Below, one piece after another: positions 17,080-25,219 of a stretch of DNA of 64,000 nt (its first letter is position 1; each line of letters starts with the position of its first letter). A program made the position numbers and the translations under genes. Below the pieces are notes generated by a model, which saw nothing but the letters and a program-made list of their open reading frames with translations, did no database searches and was not told the DNA's origin. Source of the DNA: Comamonadaceae bacterium UBA4962 (GTDB lineage: Bacteria; Pseudomonadota; Gammaproteobacteria; Burkholderiales; Burkholderiaceae_C); assembly GCA_002397315.1 (NCBI GenBank), contig DHAE01000016.1, positions 1 to 64,000 on the forward strand, written 5' to 3'.

Positions 17080-18522
17080 TCAGGCCTGCGGGCCCAGCAC
17101 GGCCGCCATGGACTGCAGGCTGTCCTGCATCGGAGCCGATTCGAACATGCTCTGCTGCAGGAACGCGGCCATGGCCGGCTGCAGGCGGATCGCTTCGTCG
17201 AGCGCCGGGTCTGATCCGCTCATGTAGGCGCCGACCTGGATCAGGTCGCGGCTCTTCTGGTAGCGCGAATAGGTGGCCCGGAAGCGGCGCGCGAGGTCGA
17301 AGTGCTCGCGCGAGGCCACGTTGTGCATGACGCGCGAGGCGGATTGCTCGATGTCGATCGCGGGGAAGTGGCCGGTCTCGGCCAGCGCGCGCGACAGCAC
17401 GATGTGCCCGTCGAGGATGGCCCGCGCCGAGTCGGCGATCGGATCCTGCTGGTCGTCGCCCTCGGAGAGCACGGTGTAGAACGCGGTGATGGAGCCCACG
17501 CCGTGCAGACCGTTGCCGCTGCGCTCGACCAGCGCCGGCAGCTTGGCGAAGCAACTGGGCGGATAGCCCTTGGTGGCCGGGGGCTCGCCGATGGCCAGGG
17601 CGATCTCGCGCTGGGCCATGGCATAGCGGGTGAGCGAATCCATGAGCAGCAGCACGTGCTGGCCCTTGTCGCGGAAGTGTTCCGCGATGGCGGTGGCATA
17701 GGCGGCGCCCTGCATGCGCAGCAGCGGCGGCGCATCGGCCGGTGCGGCCACCACCACGGCGCGCCCGCGGTCCTGCGCGCCCAGGATGTCCTCGACGAAT
17801 TCCTTGACCTCCCGGCCCCGCTCGCCGATGAGGCCGACGACGATCACGTCGGCCTGGGTGTAGCGGGCCATCATGCCGAGCAGCACGCTCTTGCCCACGC
17901 CCGAGCCCGCGAACAGCCCCAGGCGCTGCCCGCGGCCCACCGTGAGCAGGGCGTTGATCGCGCGCACGCCGGTGTCCAGCATCTCGCGCACGGGATCGCG
18001 GTCCATGGCGTTGATCTGGCGGCGGTCCATGGGCTCGGAGGACACGTTCTGCACCGGGCCGCCATGGTCCAGCGGCAGGCCCTGCGAATCCACCACACGG
18101 CCCAGCAGGCCGTCGCCCATGGGCAGGCGCAGCACGCCCGCGGCGGTCGAGGGCCGCGTGGCATCGCCCAGCCGCGGCACGGGCACGTAGGGCGCGGCGG
18201 GCACGACGCTCGCGCCGCTGGAGAGGCCGTGGATGTCCCCGGCCGGCATCAGGAAGGCCCGGTCGCCCGAGAAGCCGACCACCTCGGCCAGCACCGCCTC
18301 GTGGCCGGGCATCTGCACCAGGCACTGCGAGCCCACGGGAACCCGGATGCCGACGGCCTCCAGGACGAGGCCCGTCAGCCGGGTGAGCGTGCCGCGGGTT
18401 TCCAGCGGAGCGGCGTCGGCCACGCGCGCCCGCGCTCCGGCGAGGAACTCGCTCCAGGGCGCGGCCGGCGCAGCGCCGACCTGCGCTTCGGGGATGCCGT
18501 CATGCACCACACCGTCAGCCAT
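17080..18522 (-). CDS. fliI: Flagellum-specific ATPase FliI
   Basis: FliI is the hexameric ATPase that energises flagellar protein export, related to the F1 beta subunit. From the ATG at 18522 it has 480 residues. The Walker A motif is AGSGVGKS at 205-212 and Walker B is HVLLLMDSLTR near 290. MGDGLLGRVVDSQG and PPSCFAKLPALVERSG are further family signatures. Two starts are possible, 18528 and 18522. The second leaves a better-spaced GGGG ribosome-binding site and gives an 8-bp overlap with fliH. The long extension upstream of 18528 belongs to another frame of fliH. Confidence 0.95.
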   Translation of the reverse strand: MADGVVHDGIPEAQVGAAPAAPWSEFLAGARARVADAAPLETRGTLTRLTGLVLEAVGIRVPVGSQCLVQMPGHEAVLAEVVGFSGDRAFLMPAGDIHGLSSGASVVPAAPYVPVPRLGDATRPSTAAGVLRLPMGDGLLGRVVDSQGLPLDHGGPVQNVSSEPMDRRQINAMDRDPVREMLDTGVRAINALLTVGRGQRLGLFAGSGVGKSVLLGMMARYTQADVIVVGLIGERGREVKEFVEDILGAQDRGRAVVVAAPADAPPLLRMQGAAYATAIAEHFRDKGQHVLLLMDSLTRYAMAQREIALAIGEPPATKGYPPSCFAKLPALVERSGNGLHGVGSITAFYTVLSEGDDQQDPIADSARAILDGHIVLSRALAETGHFPAIDIEQSASRVMHNVASREHFDLARRFRATYSRYQKSRDLIQVGAYMSGSDPALDEAIRLQPAMAAFLQQSMFESAPMQDSLQSMAAVLGPQA

Positions 18523-19252
18523 GGCCATCCCCGTCGATCTTCCAGGCGCTCGACAAACCCAGCGCCGCGATGGCCCGGCGCCAGCGCCGGTCGAGCGAAC
18601 CGTCCACCACCATGCCGGCGGATTCGACGATGCAGTCGCCCTCGGACACGGCCGCATCGGGCACCCACTGCACCTTGGCGCCGGTGTACTCGGCCGTGAG
18701 CGGCTGCTCCAGGAACTGCCAGTCGGCCGGATGCAGGCGCACGGTGGCGTGCCGCCCCTCCGACACCAGCATGCCCAGCGCCTCGCGCACCACGGGCAGC
18801 AGGGCCTGGGGGCCGGACGACAACTCCTGCCGGACGACCTGGCGGGCGATGTCGCAGGCCAGGGCCAGGATGTCCTGGGCCATCTGCTGCTGCAGCGCGG
18901 CCAGGCCCGCATCCGCCGCCTGGACCACGCGCTCGAGCTGCGCGGCGGTTTCGCGGCCCTGGCCGGCGATGTAGTCGTCCATGCGCTGCTGCCACGCGAG
19001 GGAGGCCTCCTCCTCGCCCTGCGCCCGGCCCTGGGCGAACGCCTCCTGGCGGGCCGCTTCGAGGGCCTCCAGGTGGGTGGCCTCGTCGATGCCCGGGGGC
19101 GGCAGCTCGGGCGCCTCGGGCTCGGCGGTTTCGGGCGCCGGCACGGGATCGGAGCCGTCCACGGCGCCGAAATGCCATTGCGCCACTTCGGCGATCTCTT
19201 CGCTGGGAATGAAGCGCGTGTACGCGCCGCGGGGGCTATACGAATGCGTCAT
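18515..19252 (-). CDS. fliH: Flagellar assembly protein FliH
   Basis: FliH binds and restrains FliI and docks it at the C ring. The 245 residues include a conserved start (SYSPRGAYTRFIPSEEIAEV), a Pro/Glu-rich stretch near 35-55, a long helical region with several A-x3-G/A-type repeats (about 60-130) and the globular C-terminal domain with DIARQVVRQEL and ADWQFLEQPL. It overlaps fliG by 17 bp and fliI by 8 bp. Confidence 0.94.
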   Translation of the reverse strand: MTHSYSPRGAYTRFIPSEEIAEVAQWHFGAVDGSDPVPAPETAEPEAPELPPPGIDEATHLEALEAARQEAFAQGRAQGEEEASLAWQQRMDDYIAGQGRETAAQLERVVQAADAGLAALQQQMAQDILALACDIARQVVRQELSSGPQALLPVVREALGMLVSEGRHATVRLHPADWQFLEQPLTAEYTGAKVQWVPDAAVSEGDCIVESAGMVVDGSLDRRWRRAIAALGLSSAWKIDGDGHG

Positions 19253-20231
19253 CGCCGCCGCCTCCGATCACGATCTGGCCTTCGTCCGAGAGCCGTCGCA
19301 CGGTCTTGAGGATTTCCTTCTGCTGCGCCTCGACTTCGGACAGCCGCATGGGCCCGCGCGACTCCAGGTCCTCGCGCATGGCTTCGGCCGCGCGCGAGGA
19401 CATGTTGGAGAGGAATTTTTCGCGCAGTTCCGGCTGGGCTCCCTTGAGGGCGACCACCAGGGTCTCGGACGCCACTTCGCGCAGCACGGTCTGGATGGCG
19501 CGGTCGTCGAGCTTGTTCACGTCGTCGAACACGAACATCTTGTCCATGATCTTCTGCGCGAGGTCGGGGTCGTAGCTGCGGATCGACTCGAGCACCGGCG
19601 CATCCATGTTGGAGCCCAGCAGGTTGATGATTTCGGCTGCCGCCTTGACGCCGCCCAGGGAGCTCTTGCGGATCTTGTCGCCGCCGGCGAGCACCTTGAA
19701 CAGCACCTCGTTGAGGTCCTTGAGCGCCGTCGGCTGGATGCCTTCGAGCGTGGCCACGCGCAGCAGCACCTCGCCGCGCTGCCGGTCGGACAGCTGCATC
19801 AGCACCGCGGCGGACTGCTCCGGGTCGAGGTGCACCAGGATGGCCGCGACGATCTGCGGATGCTCGTTGCGCAGCAGTTCCGCGACCGAAAGCGGGTCCA
19901 TCCACTTCAGGCTTTCGATGCCCGAGACGTCGCCGCCCTGCAGGATCCGGTCGATCAGCAGCGCCGCCTTGTCGTCGCCCAGCGCGCGCTTGAGCACCGC
20001 GCGCACATAGTTGCTGGTGTCCGACACCAGCAGGCTCTGCGCCGCGGCGTCGTTGGAGAAGCGGTTGATCACGCTGTCCACCTTCTCCCGGGAAACGGAC
20101 TTCATGCGGGCGATGGTCTCGCCCAGCTTCTGCACCTCCTTGGGAGACAGGTGCTTGAACACCTCGGCGGCTTCCTCCTCGCCGAGGGACATCAGCAGGA
20201 TCGCCGCGTCGTTCAGACCTTGCTCATCCAT
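19236..20231 (-). CDS. fliG: Flagellar motor switch protein FliG
   Basis: FliG is the C-ring protein that contacts the stator and the MS ring. The 331 residues show the three-part FliG fold: an N-terminal domain (DAAILLMSLGEEEAAEVFKHL), a middle domain with the EHPQIVAAILVHL motif near 120, and a C-terminal torque domain with MFVFDDVNKLDDRAIQTVLREV and FLSNMSSRAAEAMREDL, including the charged residues used for torque. It is separated from fliF by 81 bp. Confidence 0.97.
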   Translation of the reverse strand: MDEQGLNDAAILLMSLGEEEAAEVFKHLSPKEVQKLGETIARMKSVSREKVDSVINRFSNDAAAQSLLVSDTSNYVRAVLKRALGDDKAALLIDRILQGGDVSGIESLKWMDPLSVAELLRNEHPQIVAAILVHLDPEQSAAVLMQLSDRQRGEVLLRVATLEGIQPTALKDLNEVLFKVLAGGDKIRKSSLGGVKAAAEIINLLGSNMDAPVLESIRSYDPDLAQKIMDKMFVFDDVNKLDDRAIQTVLREVASETLVVALKGAQPELREKFLSNMSSRAAEAMREDLESRGPMRLSEVEAQQKEILKTVRRLSDEGQIVIGGGGDDAFV

Positions 20232-20312
20232 GGAAAATTACCGCCGTCAGGGGATGGGAGTGGTGGGTGTGGGCTGTCATCGGCGCCATCATCGGTGGAT
20301 GCCGCGCGCGTT

Positions 20313-22010
20313 TCAAGCCTCGCCATTCACCCACACCTTCAGGATGTTGGCGACGGCCACGGGATTGTCCTTGGCCAGCACGCGCGCTTCCTCCAGGCGC
20401 AACTGCTCGGGGCTCTGGAGCACGTCCTCCGGCTTGGTCGGGGCGGCCAGGGCCGGCCGCTCGGGCTCGTCGGCCTCGATCGCGTCCACCTGGCGGCCCG
20501 TCGCGGCAGCGACCGCGGGCGCCGGCGGCTGGTTCATGCCCTTGATCGCGGGACGCACCAGGCCGAGCAGGATGAGCGCGGCGAAGAGCGAGATGCCCAC
20601 GGGCCAGCCCAGGCTCTTGGCCAGTTCGATCATCTCGGGCTGCTTCCAGAGCGGCAGGTCCACCACCGGCGTGCTGTCCACCAGGAACTGGGTGTTCATG
20701 ATGTTCACGGAATCGCCGCGGTCCTTGCTGTAGCCGATGGTCTCGCGCACCAGGGCGGTCATCTGCTCGATCTGCTCGGGCGTGAACGCCTTGGCCTGCG
20801 GCGCCTTGCCGGCGGCGTCGGCAATGGCCTGGTAGTTGACGACCACGGCCGCGCTCACGCGCTTGATCGCGCCGCTGCCCGCGCGGGTGACGCGCACCGT
20901 CTTGTCGACTTCGTAGTTGGTGATGGATTCGCGCTTGGAACCGGTCGCCTGGCCCTGCTGGCCGTTGCCGGCATTGGGCGCGGGGTTGGCGCCGTTGATC
21001 GGCGCGGTGGAGGGCTGGGGCGGCTGGTTGCTGGCCGCGCCCGGAACGCCTGCGGGGGGCTGGTTGCCCTGGGTGCCGGAACTCTCCACCACCTGCTGGC
21101 TGCGCACGGCGCCGCTGTCGGCGGTCTGGTTGGGGCGGTGCTGCTCGGAAGTCTGCTCGGACTGCGAGAAGTCCACTTCGGCCGTCACCTGGGCCTTCAC
21201 GTTGTTCTTGCCGACCACCGGCTCCAGGATGTCCAGGATGCGGCGGGTGTACTGCTGCTCGATCTGCTGCACGTACGACAGCTGCTGGGCGTCCACGCCG
21301 CTGCCGGCAGCGGTGTCCGGCGATTGCGAGAGCAGCTTGCCGGTGTCGTCGAGCACGCTTACAGCCGAGGGGGCCATCTCGGGCACGCTGGAGGCCACGA
21401 GGTGGACGATGCCGGCCAGCTGGGTACGGTCGAGGAAGCGGCCAGGGTACAGGCTCAGCAGCACGGAAGCGGAGGGCTTTTGCTGCTCGCGGAAGAAACC
21501 GTTCTGGTTGGGCAGCGCCAGATGCACGCGCGCGCTCTGCACGGAAGAGAGCGCCTGGATGGAGCGGGTGAGTTCGCCTTCGAGGCCGCGCTGGAAGTTC
21601 AGCCGCTCCTGGAACTGCGTGACGCCGAAGCGGTTGGTCTCCATCAGCTCGAAGCCGGTGACCGAGCCCTTGGGAAGGCCCTGGGTGGCCAGGCGCAGCC
21701 GCACGTCGTGCACGCGCTCGGCCGGCACCAGAATGGCGCCACCACCCTCGGCATACTTGTAGGGGACGTTCATCGTGGACAGCTGGGCCACGATCGCGCC
21801 GCCGTCCTTGTCGCTCAGGTTGGAGAACAGCACCTTGTAGTCGGGCTGCCGGTTGAGCACCACCGCCGCCACGATGGCCGCCACGAGCAGCGCGATGCCC
21901 ACGCCGAAGCGCATGCGCTTGGAACGGTCGAGCGCAGAGAAGCGCTGCAGCACCGAGGGCACGCCGGGGCTGGCAGGAGGAACGACGGGAATTTCGGCGA
22001 CTGCGGACAT
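20313..22010 (-). CDS. fliF: Flagellar MS-ring protein FliF
   Basis: FliF forms the MS ring in the inner membrane, the base of the flagellum. From the ATG at 22010 the protein has 565 residues. It has a first transmembrane helix near 35-55, a periplasmic part with YscJ/FliF domains (YKVLFSNLSDKDGGAIVAQL, SVQSARVHLALP), a Pro/Gln/Asn-rich linker around 290-370, a second transmembrane helix near 475-495 and a FliG-binding C-terminus. The start at 22010 follows GGAAAG. A start 10 codons upstream is possible but less well placed. It is divergent from fliE. Confidence 0.96.
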   Translation of the reverse strand: MSAVAEIPVVPPASPGVPSVLQRFSALDRSKRMRFGVGIALLVAAIVAAVVLNRQPDYKVLFSNLSDKDGGAIVAQLSTMNVPYKYAEGGGAILVPAERVHDVRLRLATQGLPKGSVTGFELMETNRFGVTQFQERLNFQRGLEGELTRSIQALSSVQSARVHLALPNQNGFFREQQKPSASVLLSLYPGRFLDRTQLAGIVHLVASSVPEMAPSAVSVLDDTGKLLSQSPDTAAGSGVDAQQLSYVQQIEQQYTRRILDILEPVVGKNNVKAQVTAEVDFSQSEQTSEQHRPNQTADSGAVRSQQVVESSGTQGNQPPAGVPGAASNQPPQPSTAPINGANPAPNAGNGQQGQATGSKRESITNYEVDKTVRVTRAGSGAIKRVSAAVVVNYQAIADAAGKAPQAKAFTPEQIEQMTALVRETIGYSKDRGDSVNIMNTQFLVDSTPVVDLPLWKQPEMIELAKSLGWPVGISLFAALILLGLVRPAIKGMNQPPAPAVAAATGRQVDAIEADEPERPALAAPTKPEDVLQSPEQLRLEEARVLAKDNPVAVANILKVWVNGEA

Positions 22011-22185
22011 GGTGCTTTCCAAGGGGGCTCGCCACGGCACACGGGATCTGGCGTGCCGCGATTATTGGGTGCACCCGCCCTGGACGGCGGCCGGATAAGG
22101 CCCCCGTTTTCCCATTTATTCCCCGGGATGGCCCGCCCGTGTCCCCCTAGGATTGCACCATCCCGCAACCCCACCTCCGACCGCC
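22011..22185. promoter_or_regulatory. Divergent fliF/fliE promoter region
   Basis: This 175-bp spacer must hold promoters for the leftward fliF series and rightward fliE. Reading leftward, the sequence CCCAATAAT (around 22060-22068) is the best -10 candidate for fliF and resembles the CCATAAT of flgB. A short inverted repeat, cggcac/gtgccg, lies at 22035-22040 and 22053-22058. No sigma-28 promoter and no copy of the flgB/flhB 13-base element was found, so assignment is weak. Confidence 0.35.
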
Positions 22186-22500
22186 ATGGACCTCCGCATC
22201 TCCAGCTCCACCGCACCCCTCACGGGCGCCGGCCTGGCGCGCCGTGCCGCGGCCGCCTCGGAAGCCTCCGGCCAGGAGGTCGGCTTCTCGGACGCGCTCA
22301 AGGGGGCACTGCAATCGGTCAGCTCCGCCCAGAACCGGGCCAGCGGCCTGCAGCAGGAAGTGCAGATGGAGAACCCGGCCGTGAGCCTGGAAGAGACCAT
22401 GATCGCCATCCAGAAAGCCCAGGTCGGCTTCCAGGCGACGCTGCACGTGCGCAACCGCATGGTGCAGGCGTATACGGACATCATGAACATGCAGGTCTGA
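22186..22500 (+). CDS. fliE: Flagellar hook-basal body protein FliE
   Basis: FliE joins the MS ring to the rod. From the ATG at 22186 the protein has 104 residues, the usual length, with a variable N-terminus and the conserved C-terminal helices (FSDALKGALQSVSSAQNRA, NPAVSLEETMIAIQKAQVGF, VRNRMVQAYTDIMNMQV). An in-frame ATG 11 codons upstream would add a Pro-rich stretch without homology. It is transcribed away from fliF and stands alone, ended by a terminator at 22648. Confidence 0.95.
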   Translation: MDLRISSSTAPLTGAGLARRAAAASEASGQEVGFSDALKGALQSVSSAQNRASGLQQEVQMENPAVSLEETMIAIQKAQVGFQATLHVRNRMVQAYTDIMNMQV

Positions 22501-22596
22501 CGCGGACGCCGATCACCGGCGCCCTGCCCACGGCTGCCACCGCGCACCGTCCGGCCTCTCCCCTCCCCTCCCCTCGCGTCGCCTGTCGCCCATCCG

Positions 22597-22607
22597 CCCC
22601 CCCCCCC
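22597..22607. repeat. Run of 11 cytosines
   Basis: A homopolymer of 11 C lies in the fliE-fliT convergent spacer, preceded by ccctcccctcccct-type repeats. Such tracts can vary in length. Because it lies downstream of both genes, an effect on expression is unlikely, and sequencing error is also possible here. Confidence 0.6.
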
Positions 22608-22647
22608 GCGGAGGGCCAGCCCTTCCCGCCGCCCCCTCGTCAGAAAG

Positions 22648-22686
22648 AAAAATGCCCCGCCCATGAACAGGAGCGAGGCAGTTTTT
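22648..22686. terminator. Bidirectional terminator between fliE and fliT
   Basis: The arms tgccccgc (22653-22660) and gcgaggca (22673-22680) pair with one mismatch around a 12-base loop. A-rich bases before and five T after give a T-run on both strands. It sits between the convergent ends of fliE and fliT and can stop transcription from either side. Confidence 0.75.
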
Positions 22687-22762
22687 CGCGCGGGTGTGGC
22701 GCCCGGCTGCGCGTTGCAGCCGCAGGGCGCAAAACCGCCGGCCGGGCCACGGCCCGGGCCGT

Positions 22763-23059
22763 TCAGTGCATGACCACCGGCTGGCGATCGAACAGGTGCT
22801 CGAACTGCGCGAGCCAGGGCTCGGCCAGGCAGCGGATCTCGGCGTCGTTGCGCAGGATGCGCTGCATGATGCGCGTCTTCTCGCGGCGGTGTTCCGGCAG
22901 CAGCTGCTCGTCCTGCGACTTGAAGCGCAGCTGCTCGATCAGGACGGCACACGCGCCTTCGCAGCGCACCACTTCGTCCCAGTCCTTGAGCCGTGCGGCC
23001 TCCAGCATCCTGGCACTGCTGTCTTCGATGGCCTTGTAGTAGTCAATCATGTCGTTCAT
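22763..23059 (-). CDS. fliT: Flagellar export chaperone FliT
   Basis: FliT is the chaperone of the filament cap FliD and, in enterics, an inhibitor of FlhDC. The 98 residues are helical, beginning MNDMIDYYKAIEDSSARMLEAA, with a segment near 30-60 rich in Glu, Gln and Leu, consistent with a small FliT-like protein. Homology is weak by eye, and the call rests largely on position directly after fliS (3-bp gap). An alternative start is the Met at 23050. Confidence 0.78.
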   Translation of the reverse strand: MNDMIDYYKAIEDSSARMLEAARLKDWDEVVRCEGACAVLIEQLRFKSQDEQLLPEHRREKTRIMQRILRNDAEIRCLAEPWLAQFEHLFDRQPVVMH

Positions 23060-23062
23060 ATC

Positions 23063-23509
23063 TCAGGCCTCCACCGCCACAGGATGGGCCACGTCGTTGG
23101 CAGCCGCGGTGGCCACCGCCACCTTCTTGATCTCGTTCCAGCCCTGGGCGACCGGCTCGATCAGGCGCGCGACCTCTTCCAGCATCGCGTCGTCGTTCTT
23201 GGCGTTCGCCTGGATCAGGCGGCGCAGGCTGTAGTCGTACAGCGCATCCAGATTGCTGGCCAGCGCGCCGCCGCCTTCGCGGTCGAGGGCCGTGCTCAGC
23301 CCCTCTTCCAGGATGCGCACCGCCTTGGAGATGGCCGCGCACTTGGTCGCCACGTCACCCCGGGCCATGGCACCGCGCGCCGTGGCGATGGAGTTCAGCA
23401 CCCCCGCGTACAGAAGGCTGACCAGCTGGTGCTGGTCGATGGTGTGCATGCTCGTCTCGACGTTGATGCGCTGGTAGGCATTGGCACGGGATTGGTAAGC
23501 GGTGAACAT
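23063..23509 (-). CDS. fliS: Flagellin chaperone FliS
   Basis: FliS binds the C-terminus of flagellin and keeps it unfolded for export. From the ATG at 23509 it has 148 residues with the family core: YQRINVETSMHTIDQHQLVSLLYAG, a cluster near 35-60 and the SNLDALYDYSLRRLIQANA motif near 95. A GAGGAG ribosome-binding site precedes this ATG, while the 40-residue upstream extension has no FliS similarity. Confidence 0.95.
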   Translation of the reverse strand: MFTAYQSRANAYQRINVETSMHTIDQHQLVSLLYAGVLNSIATARGAMARGDVATKCAAISKAVRILEEGLSTALDREGGGALASNLDALYDYSLRRLIQANAKNDDAMLEEVARLIEPVAQGWNEIKKVAVATAAANDVAHPVAVEA

Positions 23510-23573
23510 GGCGGTCGCTCCTCGGAATCTGTTGTTCAATTTATCGGCGTCCCGCCAAAAAACTGAAGCCCCT

Positions 23574-25010
23574 TCACAGGGTTTTATTCCAGGCGACCAT
23601 CTGCTGCTGGATATAGCTGTTGAGCGCATTCATGTTGGACATCTTGGTGTCCAGCGCCGTGTAGCGTGCCGTGAGGTTCTTCTCGACTTCGCTGGCCCGG
23701 TCGGTGATGCGCTCGATGTCGGCGGCCGTGCGCTTGAGCGCTTCCTTGTACGACTGGTCCTTGCCGGCGAAGAAACCGTCGGAGGCCAGCAGTCTCGAGG
23801 TGACGGCCTTGAACTTGCCGGCAAAGCCATCGGTGACGCTGCCGCCGTCCGCCCCCCGGAAGAACGCCTTCACGTCGTCGGGGTTCTGCATGGCCTTGTC
23901 GAACTTGGTGGAGTCCAGGGTCAGGCTGCCGTCGGGCGTCAGGTTGCCGCTTCCGCCGACCGACACCACGCCCACCTCGGACAGCGAGCGGAGCGCGCCG
24001 GACTGGTTCACCGACTGCAGCGCCATGCGCAGCGTGTTCTGCAGCGTCACGGCCCCCGAGTCGCCCTGCAGCAGACCGGCCGTCTTCGTGTCCTTGTCGT
24101 ATTTGGTGGACTCGTTGAGCGCGCTGTTGACGGCGTTGTAGGCCGTGATGAAAGCCTGCACGTTGGCCTTGACGGCCGAATTGTCCTTGGAGACGGTGAT
24201 GGAGACGTCCGCCGTCGTGGGCTTGACCGCCGTGAACGTCACGCCCGCCACGGTGTCGGCGAAGACGTTGGTGCCCGAGCTCACGGCCACCCCGTTGACC
24301 GTGGCGTTGGCGTTCTGCGCATACTCGGTCGTGCCGGACAGCACGCGGGACAGGCCGGAAGAATCGCCGTTGTCGCCATCCGCATCGGTCACGCTGAGCT
24401 GGTAGCCGGCGCTCTCGCCGGTGGTCTTGCTGCGCAGCATCAGGCGCTGGCCCGAGGCATCGGTCAGCACCGTGGCGGTGACGCCGGCCTTGGAGCCGTT
24501 GATCTTGCTGGCGACGTCCTCCAGCGTGTCGGTCGCGGTGACGTCGATCTTCACGCCCTCGTCCTTGCCCGCGGCAAAGCTCTTGGGGCTGCCGCTCCAG
24601 GTGCCCGTGGTGAGGGTGAGCGTGCCGGCGCCCACGGCGCTCTTGGCGGGCGTCAGCGAATCGGAAATGGAGGACTGGGCCTTGGCCAGGTTCTGCACCT
24701 GCACGTTGAACGAGGTCGCCGCGGCGCCCCCCACCGCCGACACGGTCACGAAATCGGTGCTGGACGACGTCGCCGCCACACCGTTCCATCCCGTGACGCT
24801 GGTCAGCTTGTTGGCGGCGTCGGACAACGTGGACACCAGCGACTTGAGCTGGCCGAAGGCGGACACCTTCGAATTGGTCACGGCCGCCTGCTGGCTCAGG
24901 CCGTTGGTCCGGGTGATGGGCAGCTTGACGGCATCCACCGACGCCTTGATGAGGTCATTGACATTGACGCCTCCACCCAGGCCGATGCCCAAAGAAGAAA
25001 AGCTCGCCAT
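23574..25010 (-). CDS. fliD: Flagellar filament cap protein FliD
   Basis: FliD forms the cap under which flagellin subunits fold. The 478 residues have the conserved N-terminal D0 domain (GIGLGGGVNVNDLIKASVDAV), a variable Thr/Ser/Ala/Val-rich central region, and a C-terminal coiled region with VEKNLTARYTALDTKMSNMN and YIQQQMVAWNKTL. It starts behind a GGAGG ribosome-binding site. The order fliC-fliD-fliS-fliT is standard, with 209 bp from fliC containing a hairpin. Confidence 0.96.
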   Translation of the reverse strand: MASFSSLGIGLGGGVNVNDLIKASVDAVKLPITRTNGLSQQAAVTNSKVSAFGQLKSLVSTLSDAANKLTSVTGWNGVAATSSSTDFVTVSAVGGAAATSFNVQVQNLAKAQSSISDSLTPAKSAVGAGTLTLTTGTWSGSPKSFAAGKDEGVKIDVTATDTLEDVASKINGSKAGVTATVLTDASGQRLMLRSKTTGESAGYQLSVTDADGDNGDSSGLSRVLSGTTEYAQNANATVNGVAVSSGTNVFADTVAGVTFTAVKPTTADVSITVSKDNSAVKANVQAFITAYNAVNSALNESTKYDKDTKTAGLLQGDSGAVTLQNTLRMALQSVNQSGALRSLSEVGVVSVGGSGNLTPDGSLTLDSTKFDKAMQNPDDVKAFFRGADGGSVTDGFAGKFKAVTSRLLASDGFFAGKDQSYKEALKRTAADIERITDRASEVEKNLTARYTALDTKMSNMNALNSYIQQQMVAWNKTL

Positions 25011-25149
25011 ATACCACCTCCATTCAGTCGATGCGATGCGTTGTATCGACGGAAATTATCCTGCCCCGGCATCGTCGCATCGCGCTGATAAGCACAGGAT
25101 AACCCACCCAATCCACCGCTTGCGGCCGGCCTGCGCCACCAGCGGCAAA

Positions 25150-25176
25150 GCGGCAGCGACCAAAAGCCGCTGCCGC
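25150..25176 (-). terminator. Hairpin downstream of fliC1
   Basis: gcggcagcg (25150-25158) and cgctgccgc (25168-25176) pair perfectly around a 9-base loop. Read leftward the stem is followed only by TTT, so it may be a partial terminator or mRNA-stabilising structure that lets some transcription continue from the abundant flagellin message into fliD. Confidence 0.55.
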
Positions 25177-25219
25177 CGGAATGCGGCGGAGCCGAGAGGC
25201 CCCGCCTTCTACTGCGCGA

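Noticed and set aside
22597..22607. Poly-C tract as a phase-variation switch
   Set aside because: It lies downstream of both neighbouring genes (fliE and fliT converge here) and is beyond any promoter or start codon, so length changes would have no obvious effect.
18981..23039. A 1352-codon plus-strand frame across fliH, fliG, fliF, fliE
   Set aside because: It is the antisense shadow of fliH, fliG and fliF and runs out of frame through fliE, with no recognisable domain.
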